Source: UBA1189 sp045612065
GTDB taxonomy: Bacteria; Bacteroidota; Bacteroidia; Bacteroidales; Bacteroidaceae
Length of the DNA stretch: 64,000 bases
Assembly (NCBI GenBank): GCA_045612065.1
Contig: JAZKYH010000075.1
Span: forward strand, 69,722-133,721
Reading direction: 5' to 3'
The notes under the pieces were generated by a model. The model did not search any database. It saw only the letters and a program-made list of their open reading frames with translations, and had not been told where the DNA came from. The translations under genes were made by a program, and so were the position numbers. Shown in pieces: positions 33,625 through 41,525 of the stretch; positions within the stretch are counted from its first letter, which is position 1, and each line of letters begins with the position of its first letter.

Positions 33625-34575
33625 CTAAACCACATTCTGCGGATGCCCTTCGATGAAGGCGCGCAGGTTGTCCTGACATATCTGCAGCAGTCGGGTGCGG
33701 GCCTCAAGCGTAGCCCATGCAATGTGAGGGGTGACGAAGCAGTTGCGGGCAGTAAGCAGAGGTGACCCCTCAAGAGGCGGTTCCTCGCACAATACGTCGA
33801 TGCCCGCGGCATGGAGCGCACCGCTATTGAGTGCATGGGCCAGGGCCTGCTCGTCTACGATGGGGCCGCGAGCCGTATTGATGAGTATGGCTGTCGGCTT
33901 CATCAGCGCCAGTTGCTCGGCATTGACGAGGTGCTGTGTGGCAGGGGTGAGCGGACAATGCAGGCTCACCACGTCGGACGAGGCAAAGAGTTCTTCGAGC
34001 GAGCATTTCTCCACACCTTCGGGGAGTGCTCCTTGGGGCTTGGAGGTGTATGCCACGACCTTCATGCCGAAGGCTTGTGCGAGGCGTGCCACGGCACTGC
34101 CCGTGCGGCCCAATCCCACGATGCCCATCTGCTTGCCGGCAAGCTCGATGAGCGGGTTGTCCCAATAGCAGAAGTCGGGGTTGCTTCCCCAGCGCCCTGC
34201 GCGGTTCTCGCGGGCATAGTAGTCTACGCTCTGGGCGATGTTGAGCAGGTGCGCCATCACCATCTGTGCCACCGAGGCGGTGCTATAGGCGGGGATATTG
34301 GTGACGGTGATGCCATGTCTTCGGGCAGCCTCCACATCGACCACATTGTAGCCTGTGGCCTGCACGCCGATATAGCGTAGGCGGGGTAGTTGGGCAAACT
34401 CCTTATCGCCCAGCACGACCTTGTTGGTGAGCAGGGCATCGGCATCGATGGCACGCGCGATGAGTTCTTCGGGTGTGGTGCGGTCATATACCGTGAGTTC
34501 GCCAAACTGGCGTAGACAATCGTAGGAAAGGTCGCCTGGATTGAGGGCGTAGCCGTCGAGGATAGTGATATGCAT
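33625..34575 (-). CDS. D-2-hydroxyacid dehydrogenase (glycerate dehydrogenase-like)
   Basis: 316 aa, usual length. NAD-dependent reduction of 2-keto acids; closest in layout to hydroxypyruvate reductase/glycerate dehydrogenase. Seen: MHITILDGYALNPGDLSY, YIGVQATGYNVVDVEAA, the nucleotide-binding GIVGLGRTGSAVARLA (~149), SLHCPLTPATQHLVN, the catalytic Arg in NTARGPIVDEQAL, and the His of TPHIAWATLEARTRLL. The exact substrate cannot be read from sequence. It is 56 bp downstream of rarA on the same strand. Confidence 0.88.
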   Translation of the reverse strand: MHITILDGYALNPGDLSYDCLRQFGELTVYDRTTPEELIARAIDADALLTNKVVLGDKEFAQLPRLRYIGVQATGYNVVDVEAARRHGITVTNIPAYSTASVAQMVMAHLLNIAQSVDYYARENRAGRWGSNPDFCYWDNPLIELAGKQMGIVGLGRTGSAVARLAQAFGMKVVAYTSKPQGALPEGVEKCSLEELFASSDVVSLHCPLTPATQHLVNAEQLALMKPTAILINTARGPIVDEQALAHALNSGALHAAGIDVLCEEPPLEGSPLLTARNCFVTPHIAWATLEARTRLLQICQDNLRAFIEGHPQNVV

Positions 34576-34631
34576 CTGTTCTGTTTAGTGTGTAGGGTTG
34601 GTTCTTTGCTTTGCTTAGGGTGGCTTTCCTT

Positions 34632-35900
34632 TTAATATCTGTCATTCCAGAGGAACTTCATGCGCTCCTTCATCTTCTCTTCGGCGGCGTTGGGCTGTGG
34701 TGTCCACAGCTGGGTTCCGGTGAGCTCGTCGGGGAGGAACTGTTGCTTTACAAAATGGTTGTCGTAGTCGTGGGCATACTTGTACCCTTCGCTATAGCCC
34801 AGTTCCTTCATCAGTTTGGTCGGAGCGTTGCGCAGGTGCAAAGGTACGGGGAGGTTACCCGTTTGCTCCACGAGGGCGAGGGCCGTGTTGATGCCCATGT
34901 AGGCTGAGTTACTCTTGGGACTGGTGGCAAGGTACACGGTAGCCTCGGCAAGGGGTATGCGTCCCTCGGGCCAGCCTATCTTCATCACCGCGTCGAAGGC
35001 TGCATTGGCAATGAGCAGCGCATTGGGGTTGGCCAGGCCGATGTCCTCGGAGGCCGAGATGACCAGTCGGCGGGCGATGAACGAGGGCTCTTCGCCACCC
35101 TGTATCATGCGGGCGAGCCAGTAGAGCGCACCGTCGGGGTCGCTGCCACGGATGGACTTGATGTAGGCCGACACGATGTCGTAGTGCATCTCGCCGTCCT
35201 TGTCATAGGCCAAGGGGTTCTGCTGCAGGCGCTCGGTGACCATGGCGTTGGTGATGACAATCTCGTCGGCACCGCTCTCGGCCTCGACGACGAGTTCCAG
35301 TGTGTTGAGCAGCTTGCGGGCATCGCCTCCCGAGAAGCGCAGCAGGGCATCGGTCTCGCCGATGGTGATGTTACGCTCCTTCAGGTAGAAGTCCTCCTTG
35401 ATGGCGCGGTCGAGCAGCTCCAGGAGGTCGGCCTTGTCGAGCGACTTGAGGATGTAGAGCTGGCAACGAGAGAGTAGGGGACGTATGATTTCGAATGAGG
35501 GGTTCTCTGTGGTGGCACCGATGAGTGTCACGATGCCGCGCTCCACGGCACTGAGCAAGGAGTCTTGTTGCGACTTGTTGAATCGGTGTATCTCGTCGAT
35601 GAAGAGTATGGGGCTATGCTGCGAGAAGAAGCGGTTCTTCTGTGCGCTTTCGATGACCTCGCGCACATCCTTCACGCCCGACGACACCGCATTGAGCGTG
35701 TAGAAGGGCACCTCCAACTTCTTGGCGATGATGTTTGCCAAGGTCGTCTTTCCCGTCCCCGGAGGGCCCCAAAGGATGAACGACGATATGCGCTCCGACT
35801 CGATCATGCGTCGCAACACGGCTCCTTGGCCCACCAAGTGTTTCTGTCCTATGTAGTTGTCAAGCGTCGTAGGACGCAGGCGTTCAGCTAATGGTTCCAT
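34632..35900 (-). CDS. rarA: replication-associated recombination protein RarA
   Basis: 423 aa from the ATG at 35900, which gives the usual MEPLAERLRPTTLDNYIGQ start; the frame continues 33 codons upstream across the promoter. RarA (MgsA) is a clamp-loader-like AAA+ ATPase acting at stalled forks. Walker A is GPPGTGKTT (45-53), Walker B PILFIDEIHRFNKSQQD, sensor GATTENPSFE, and the C-terminal MgsA part includes DPDGALYWLARMIQGGE and EDIGLANP. On the minus strand TATCTTTG (35905-35912) is the -7 element immediately upstream of the start. Confidence 0.95.
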   Translation of the reverse strand: MEPLAERLRPTTLDNYIGQKHLVGQGAVLRRMIESERISSFILWGPPGTGKTTLANIIAKKLEVPFYTLNAVSSGVKDVREVIESAQKNRFFSQHSPILFIDEIHRFNKSQQDSLLSAVERGIVTLIGATTENPSFEIIRPLLSRCQLYILKSLDKADLLELLDRAIKEDFYLKERNITIGETDALLRFSGGDARKLLNTLELVVEAESGADEIVITNAMVTERLQQNPLAYDKDGEMHYDIVSAYIKSIRGSDPDGALYWLARMIQGGEEPSFIARRLVISASEDIGLANPNALLIANAAFDAVMKIGWPEGRIPLAEATVYLATSPKSNSAYMGINTALALVEQTGNLPVPLHLRNAPTKLMKELGYSEGYKYAHDYDNHFVKQQFLPDELTGTQLWTPQPNAAEEKMKERMKFLWNDRY

Positions 35901-35950
35901 GCTGCAAAGATAACTTTTTTGCGCGACAAATGGTATCTGTTGTTGCAATA

Positions 35951-35987
35951 AAAAATGGAGGGGACTTGCAAAAGCCCTCTCCATTTC
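35951..35987 (-). terminator. terminator of the 1427-aa glycosidase gene
   Basis: AAATGGAG (35954-35961) pairs with CTCCATTT (35980-35987), and the stem extends inward with mismatches (GGGACTT with AAGCCCT). On the minus strand the hairpin runs into six T. Confidence 0.75.
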
Positions 35988-36008
35988 TGTGTAGGTCAAA
36001 TCTATAGA

Positions 36009-39000
36009 TTAGTTAAGAACAATCTTCTTGTCTCCCTTGATGTAGACCCCCTTGGTAGGATTTACTACACGACGGCCTTGAAGGTCGTAGATTTCAGAAT
36101 AAGCTTTGTCTGCAACTGATGAGGTGATACCCTGTCCCTCTCCTGTTACACGCAGTGTGGCATCAACGATGGTACCTCCAGTCTTGAGGATACCATTGTG
36201 TCCTGTGCAGGTGCCGTCAGCTGCAATCTGACCACCGGCATCAATGCTGTTCCAGTCAATCTTGAAACGGATACGATAATCGCCAGGCTCTTCAGGAGCT
36301 GTGAACGCAGGACACGCTGTGGTGTTGCGTGCATTGCCTGTGAGGGTCTCTCCAGCAGAGTTTACACCGCTATCCTCTTTGTTGAAGTCACCCGAATAGA
36401 AGCTGAACGACATTACATCGGTACCGCTCTGGTCGGTCTGTCCTTCGTTGAAAGAGAACTGTTGGTCTCCATCGAGGTCGATATATACATAGCCGTGCAT
36501 CCAGCCGCCTTTGATGTTGAAGGTGGTTGTCACTGTGCTTGCTGCATCACAAGTAAGCAGAAAAGCCTCGTCAGACGACTTGTCGATGTAGGGCTTGTCA
36601 ATACCCAAGGTGAGAGTTTGAGCCTCCTTGCCTTCTTCTGTGAAAGTAATGGAGTTAATGGTGTGTCCTGTGTTAGAGGCGTTGACATTCTTGTCGAAGT
36701 TGGTGCTGTAAGGCTCTACCACTTTAGGGGCAATGGTGATGGTCACCGATGCTGACACAGATGAGCCATCCTTTGCTGTTGCAGTGATGGTAACCTCGCC
36801 TTGTTTGTTAGGGATAATGAGTCCGCCTACTACGGTAGCCACCTCGGGGTTGCTGCTTGTCCATTCGATTGCAGGGAAGGTAGCGCCTTCGTTTACGGTA
36901 GCGTTCACCACCAAATTGCGGTTCAAGGCTACTGAGTTCTCGCCATTTTCGGTAGCAAGTGTGATGCTCTCCACCTGATTGATGGTAGCCTTGGCGTCGA
37001 TACCTTCGAAGCCATAGATGCTGCTGCCGGGGAGTTTCACGGTAAGCTCAGTATCGATGTCGATTGCTGTACCCTCAGCGAGGCCTTCGAGAGCGGCCTG
37101 GTCGCCGAATGCGCTACGCAGGATGATGCTGCCCTTCACGTTGGCGGGGATGTTGAGTGCCTTACGCAAGGTGAACTTATAGGTCTGCTCAGCGTTGGCT
37201 CCGTTGCGGAGTGCGAGTGACGACTTGGTACCGTTCCATGCAGCCCAACCGTAAACCTCGGCCTTAGAACCTGTCCAGGGGTTACCACCTACCCAGTGTG
37301 CATCGGGGAGTACATCGGCATTGCGTTTCTGCCATGCGATACACTCGGCGAGGTCGGCCCAGAGAGCACCGCCATTGACTGCATCCATCAAGTCGTAGTC
37401 GTTGTAGAGCTCTACCATGCCTGAACCGCAGAGGAACGCTGCGCGGAGCTCGTTACGTACGGGGATATATTCACGGCTGTCGCCTGCGGGAGGACCAAAC
37501 TTGGTGAAGATGAATCCGTGAGTCATCAAGGTGTTGATGGGGCAGATGGGCGAGTTGGTTACGTAGTTACGGTATACAAGTTCGTCGCGATAGGTAATCC
37601 AGTTCTCACGGTTGATGCTGTTGTCGCCCACGCGGCCATGGTCGTTCTCCTGACGCCATGTAGCGTCGGTGATCTGATACCAGAAGGGTGATGCCCAAGT
37701 ACCTACTGAGGTGTTGAAGAAGATGTCTTCGCGAAGCTCCTCACGCACGTACTGCTCGAGGCGGATGATACCCTCAGCATTCTCGTTGCCGGTGTCGCCA
37801 CCATCGGGACCTACAGCAGAGAACTGTGCTGAGATACCGTCGAACTTGAAGAATACGTAGTTGTCACCTTGATTCTTTACGAGGTTGTATGCAGCATCCT
37901 TGAAGGCCTTGTAGTAGCGGGGGTTAGAAAGCTGCATGCCGCCCTTGTCGCTCCAATAAGCACGGCGGTGATTACCGCTATTGCCATAGCCACCTACCGG
38001 GCCGAGCCATGCACCGATGCCTGCGCCCATCTCGTTGGCCAGCTTAGACATGTCGCGCATCTCGTTGGGGAAGCTCTCGTGGAAGGTCCACTCACCATAC
38101 TTGTCCCAACCGTCGTCGATGATGAAGATTTCGGGAGATACGCCATAGCGGTCGTAGAAGTAGGTCTTCCAATGTGAAAGCACATCAAGCACGTCGTCCA
38201 CCTTCGTATTGTCGAGATGCTCGCGGCCAGGATCCGCGTTGTTGCGGTTGATCTGCAACTCATACCATGTGAGGTACATGGGCATTGCACGCCAGGGCAC
38301 TGCACGCTCGCGCTCTGAGTAGGCGAGGAATGAGCGGCGCTTCTGGGTGTTGTGGATATTCTCGTCAGCCTCGGTACCATCCTGAGCGATGAGACCCACT
38401 ACGGCTGCTACCTTCCATGTCTCGCCAGCAGCGAGGGTGGTGTTGCGGCTCCAGCGGCCCTGAATGCCTACGATGTCGGTATTGATCACTACGCCTTCCT
38501 TGGCAGTGTAGATCTTGGTGGTGAGGGTACTTGAAGCATCGATGCTCTCGCTCTTGTCCTCTACGATGACACGAACGGTAAAGGTTCCATCATAAGGAAC
38601 GGTGAAGGTGAAGGTGTTCTTGTCGTGCTGTCCGCCTGAGTATCCTTTGTGGTAGTCGCTGGCAGCGATGTCGCCATTCTCTGCCAAGAGGTCGGCACCA
38701 CCGAAGTTGAGACGGTGATTTCCGCTCTTATATTGCACCTTCACTTCTACCTTCTGGTCCTTCTTCAGCTCGATATTTGTCTGCTTGTAAGCCAAGAGGT
38801 TGGGGTAGGTAGCGCCAGTAGCCTCCTCGACGCGCTTCACGACGTCAGCCTCTTCCTGGGTCAGTTTTACCCATGATGCGGCAGTGAGCGCTACGTCGGG
38901 CACTGTGGTGGTGAGGTTCCACTTGTCCTCCTCACCTGTAGCACCACCTACGGTGTTGTAGGCTGTGGGAGTCTCGAGACCGGCAAAAATCTTGTTGCTC

Positions 39001-40292
39001 ATGAGCACGGCACCACGGGTGTTGCCCACCACGGCGGGTGTTGAACCCGCCTTCTTGGTGTCTACGTTGTAGATCATGGGGATTACGTTGAACATATCCA
39101 CATCGTCTACGCCCTTGAGCTCCATCTCGGTGCGGAGGTAGTGTGAGCCGTCGCGGAGCACGGCACGCCATACGATAGCTACGAGGCTGTCCTTATAGGT
39201 GTATTCGTAGTTGGCCACGAGTGCCTTACCTGCAAAGTGCTCAGCACCGCCGATAGCCTGGGCGTTGGCTTCGAGCTCTTCAACCTCAAGGCTCTTGAGT
39301 GTCATGGCCGAAGCGGGTACGTTGTCGCCAGAACCAAAAGCTACGGTGAAGATTTCGGTACCTGCCACGAGGTTCATCGCCTCAGAACCGGCAAAGTAGA
39401 TGGCGTCGCCAAGGCGCATGAATGAGGCTGCCAGCACGTTGTTGCTCAAGGTATATACATTCTCCTCTGTCTCGCACTTGGCTGTGCCCACGGCCTCCTG
39501 CTGTGCGGGGTAGAGCACGGGGAGGGTGTATGCCTCGGTTTGGGGTTGCTGGGGGAGTGTGGCGAAGTATACGTTGATGGTGCACTTCACGTCGTCGATA
39601 GCCACGGCGGCAAACTTGCCCTCGGGAGCTACCACGGTGACGTCGCTCTTCGTTACGGCACCCTCGATGGTGTATTTGTCGCCATCCTTATAGGTGTTGT
39701 CGCCAATCTTGAGTGTCTGCCCGTCGGGGATGTTGATGGTGTAGGTGCGCTCCACGACGATGATTTCGGAGAGAGTCCAGCGGCTACCGCCATCCTTGGC
39801 ACCGGCATCCTGCCAAAGACCCAATGTCTTGCTGCCGTCGTAGGGGTTGCTGCTGATACCACCATGCCAGTTGAGGTACTTATCTACGCTGCCCGAAGTG
39901 GTGTAGGGCTGGAACTCGTAGAAGTCACCGCTATAGTTGGTGGCCTTGAAGTAGGCACCCTCAACCTTGGCGTCGGCCAGCTTCACAAAGTCGGTGCCGT
40001 TGCTGTAGCTTGCGGCGGGGGTGAAGGTGAGCCATTTCTTTGCCGTGTGGCTGTAGATGTAGTAAGCGCCCTCAACGCCTGCGGGGTAGAAGGCAAACTG
40101 GCCATACTTGGCCGCATCCTGTGTGGGGGCTGTCAGCGCATTCGACACCAGGTTGTTGCCGCTGGTCATCGTGTACACATGCTCGGGCTTGCCCTGCTCG
40201 GGCCAGGTCACTGAAGGTTCCAACTTGCTGTTTTGCGCTTGCCCCAATAATGCGCAGAAAAGCATAGTAATCATAAGAGAAATTTTTCTCAT
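36009..40292 (-). CDS. secreted multidomain clan GH-D-like glycoside hydrolase
   Basis: 1427 aa with signal peptide (RKISLMITMLFCALLGQAQ). Residues ~25-180 form a ricin-like or carbohydrate-binding module (YYIYSHTAKKWLTFTPAASY, DKYLNWHGG). A large beta-sandwich follows, then a TIM barrel (~660-1010) with IFIIDDGWDKYGEWTFHESF and a likely nucleophile Asp818 in VFFKFDGIS, the position used by alpha-galactosidase-type (GH27/31/36) enzymes. Next come a BIG_2 Ig-like domain (~1102-1193), a calcium-loop-rich GEVED-like domain (~1194-1387, YIDLDGDQQFSFNEG), and a type IX-secretion-like tail (IYDLQGRRVVNPTKGVYI). An alpha-galactosidase or alpha-N-acetylgalactosaminidase acting on surface or host glycans is a fair guess, not proven. 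It has its own promoter (40378-40409) and terminator. Confidence 0.78.
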   Translation of the reverse strand: MRKISLMITMLFCALLGQAQNSKLEPSVTWPEQGKPEHVYTMTSGNNLVSNALTAPTQDAAKYGQFAFYPAGVEGAYYIYSHTAKKWLTFTPAASYSNGTDFVKLADAKVEGAYFKATNYSGDFYEFQPYTTSGSVDKYLNWHGGISSNPYDGSKTLGLWQDAGAKDGGSRWTLSEIIVVERTYTINIPDGQTLKIGDNTYKDGDKYTIEGAVTKSDVTVVAPEGKFAAVAIDDVKCTINVYFATLPQQPQTEAYTLPVLYPAQQEAVGTAKCETEENVYTLSNNVLAASFMRLGDAIYFAGSEAMNLVAGTEIFTVAFGSGDNVPASAMTLKSLEVEELEANAQAIGGAEHFAGKALVANYEYTYKDSLVAIVWRAVLRDGSHYLRTEMELKGVDDVDMFNVIPMIYNVDTKKAGSTPAVVGNTRGAVLMSNKIFAGLETPTAYNTVGGATGEEDKWNLTTTVPDVALTAASWVKLTQEEADVVKRVEEATGATYPNLLAYKQTNIELKKDQKVEVKVQYKSGNHRLNFGGADLLAENGDIAASDYHKGYSGGQHDKNTFTFTVPYDGTFTVRVIVEDKSESIDASSTLTTKIYTAKEGVVINTDIVGIQGRWSRNTTLAAGETWKVAAVVGLIAQDGTEADENIHNTQKRRSFLAYSERERAVPWRAMPMYLTWYELQINRNNADPGREHLDNTKVDDVLDVLSHWKTYFYDRYGVSPEIFIIDDGWDKYGEWTFHESFPNEMRDMSKLANEMGAGIGAWLGPVGGYGNSGNHRRAYWSDKGGMQLSNPRYYKAFKDAAYNLVKNQGDNYVFFKFDGISAQFSAVGPDGGDTGNENAEGIIRLEQYVREELREDIFFNTSVGTWASPFWYQITDATWRQENDHGRVGDNSINRENWITYRDELVYRNYVTNSPICPINTLMTHGFIFTKFGPPAGDSREYIPVRNELRAAFLCGSGMVELYNDYDLMDAVNGGALWADLAECIAWQKRNADVLPDAHWVGGNPWTGSKAEVYGWAAWNGTKSSLALRNGANAEQTYKFTLRKALNIPANVKGSIILRSAFGDQAALEGLAEGTAIDIDTELTVKLPGSSIYGFEGIDAKATINQVESITLATENGENSVALNRNLVVNATVNEGATFPAIEWTSSNPEVATVVGGLIIPNKQGEVTITATAKDGSSVSASVTITIAPKVVEPYSTNFDKNVNASNTGHTINSITFTEEGKEAQTLTLGIDKPYIDKSSDEAFLLTCDAASTVTTTFNIKGGWMHGYVYIDLDGDQQFSFNEGQTDQSGTDVMSFSFYSGDFNKEDSGVNSAGETLTGNARNTTACPAFTAPEEPGDYRIRFKIDWNSIDAGGQIAADGTCTGHNGILKTGGTIVDATLRVTGEGQGITSSVADKAYSEIYDLQGRRVVNPTKGVYIKGDKKIVLN

Positions 40293-40377
40293 GGTCGTTT
40301 GATTGTTTTTTGGTTTTTGTTACTATATATTCTCTCTATCTTTCTGTATGCTCAAAGGGAATACACCCTAAGTTCTG

Positions 40378-40409
40378 CAAAGTTACAGCAATCTGGGCAA
40401 AAAAGCAAA
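40378..40409 (-). promoter_or_regulatory. promoter of the glycosidase gene
   Basis: On the minus strand: TTTG (40409-40406), 20-bp spacer, TAACTTTG (40385-40378). Consensus Bacteroidetes promoter. It leaves a leader of about 80 nt before the start codon at 40292. The 22-bp array C lies about 42 bp further upstream. Confidence 0.75.
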
Positions 40410-40450
40410 TGACTATAGATGAAAGTTGGATTGAAGTCTTTGAAGTCTCA

Positions 40451-40538
40451 GTACTTACCTGTAAGTACCCAAGTACCGAACCATCCGTACTGCAGTACTT
40501 ATCTGTCCGTACTCGAGTACAGGCGGGCAAGTACAGGC
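40451..40538. repeat. 22-bp-period tandem array C (4 units, GTAC palindromes)
   Basis: GTAC occurs at 40451, 40465, 40473, 40487, 40495, 40509, 40517 and 40531, alternating steps of 14 and 8, so the unit is exactly 22 bp: GTAC-N10-GTAC-N4. Between neighbouring units this builds palindromes such as GTACTGCAGTAC and GTACTCGAGTAC; the first unit is also a GTACTTAC/GTAAGTAC stem. It lies upstream of the glycosidase promoter and before the glycosyltransferase remnant. Confidence 0.85.
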
Positions 40539-40640
40539 ATGGGGTTGAGGTGCATTGGCCTTTTTCGTGTGTTGGCATTGGTTGATTTGTTTGCAAGTTT
40601 CTCATTTTTTCTATAACTTCTCCACACAAATGCATCTGTC

Positions 40641-40887
40641 ATGCTCTCGATACTGATACCGACATATAACTATGATTGTACGCAATTGGTGCGCGACCTG
40701 CATGGGCAGGCCGAGCTGTCGGGTGCCTGACCACTCGCATCTGCCCGTAGTGGGTGAGCTGCGGCGCATGGAGGTGCAGAGCTCCCGTCGCTGCGTGGAG
40801 ATGTGGGACGAGGCCGACTCGCCCGTCACCGGCGCACGCTATGAGGCCTATCTGCAGCTTGCCCGAGCCACTGCCAAGGCCTGCTGA
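40641..40887 (+). pseudogene. remnant of a family 2 glycosyltransferase gene
   Basis: ATG at 40641 begins MLSILIPTYNYDCTQLVRDL, the classic start of a GT2 glycosyltransferase, but the frame stops after 29 codons (TGA 40728-40730). Another frame stays open to 40887 and ends DEADSPVTGARYEAYLQLA, which may be the shifted remainder or an unrelated fragment. Together this looks like a decayed or internally deleted gene. Nothing else of the GT2 catalytic domain (DxD motif) remains. Confidence 0.6.
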
Positions 40888-40905
40888 ATGATGCAGAAAA
40901 AAAGG

Positions 40906-40930
40906 AGAGGACGTCATCGCGACGTCCTCT
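40906..40930. terminator. strong hairpin, first of a related pair
   Basis: AGAGGACGTC (40906-40915) and GACGTCCTCT (40921-40930) form a perfect 10-bp stem with loop ATCGC. Seven A precede it on the plus strand, so it reads as an ideal terminator on the minus strand, but no minus-strand gene ends here. It may also end the decayed glycosyltransferase transcript. Confidence 0.6.
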
Positions 40931-41057
40931 CTCTGATATGTTCGTTAAATAAAACGATTTTGGAATCTTAGGGTTTTTATAGATGCTGACGCAAGGATAA
41001 TACTTGGCAGTGAATTATGCAAGTGTATATGGACTATTATGCTATAGAACATAAAAA

Positions 41058-41078
41058 AGGATATCATCGCGATGTCCT
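41058..41078. terminator. second related hairpin
   Basis: AGGATATC, loop ATCGC, GATGTCCT, preceded by six A. Loop and most of the stem match the hairpin at 40906-40930. It again reads as a minus-strand terminator with no minus-strand gene upstream. Confidence 0.5.
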
Positions 41079-41101
41079 GTCTTGTACTGAGATAGGTCTC
41101 T

Positions 41102-41320
41102 ATGAAACGCTTTAAGATACAGTCCTATCTCTTCGGCGATTTGGCGCAGATGTATTACCCCGACCATAATTATGACAGCGCCTTGGCCCTCTTCCGCGAG
41201 GAGATGCACAAGACGCGCGGTATGTGGCCTGCTATGGTGGCCGAGGGGGATAAGGAACGGACCAAAATGCTCACCCGGAGCCAAGTGCGAACCATCGTGA
41301 AGTTCCTTGGCGAGCCGTGA
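41102..41320 (+). CDS. DUF4248 family small protein
   Basis: 72 aa (MKRFKIQSYLFGDLAQMYYP... ending RTIVKFLGEP). The layout, with an early MYYPDH segment, a central W region (HKTRGMWPAMVAEG) and the terminal LTRSQVRTIVKFLGEP, matches DUF4248, a small family common in Bacteroidales and usually standing alone. Function unknown; it may be a small DNA-associated or regulatory protein, but there is no direct sign. It lies between the two hairpins above and a terminator-like stem at 41331. Confidence 0.75.
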   Translation: MKRFKIQSYLFGDLAQMYYPDHNYDSALALFREEMHKTRGMWPAMVAEGDKERTKMLTRSQVRTIVKFLGEP

Positions 41321-41330
41321 GCGATGAGCA

Positions 41331-41360
41331 TGAAGAGGGAGGGCACACGCGCCCTCTCTC
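41331..41360 (+). terminator. terminator-like hairpin after the DUF4248 gene
   Basis: GAGGGAGGGC pairs with GCCCTCTCTC (one wobble pair) around a four-base loop, just after the stop codon region of the DUF4248 gene. It is followed by a pyrimidine-rich tract rather than a pure T-run. Confidence 0.5.
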
Positions 41361-41426
41361 TCTGCTCGTTGGGGACTTGGCTGAGAGAAACTGCAAATAA
41401 ATTTACCTTTTTTGCTTGTTTTTTCA

Positions 41427-41434
41427 TATCTTTG
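41427..41434 (+). promoter_or_regulatory. -7 element for the 910-aa secreted protein
   Basis: TATCTTTG fits TAnnTTTG and lies 91 bp before the start codon. A TTTG is present at 41411-41414, but only 12 bp upstream, so the -33 match is poor. Confidence 0.4.
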
Positions 41435-41525
41435 CGAGGCTGTGCGCATATGTGTGTGCGCATGGTCGAATAGGAGAAGTTTGATTGAGCTATAATAGAT
41501 TGATACAGAGAAAAATACAAAAAAA

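Noticed and set aside
33286..33765. Long overlapping open frames across the duplication after metY
   Set aside because: Three frames are open at once because of the repeat content; predicted proteins are repetitive and one runs antisense into the dehydrogenase gene.
39540..40214. 224-codon open frame on the plus strand inside the glycosidase gene
   Set aside because: Shadow of the signal-peptide end of the minus-strand gene; valine/glycine/histidine-rich with no motif.
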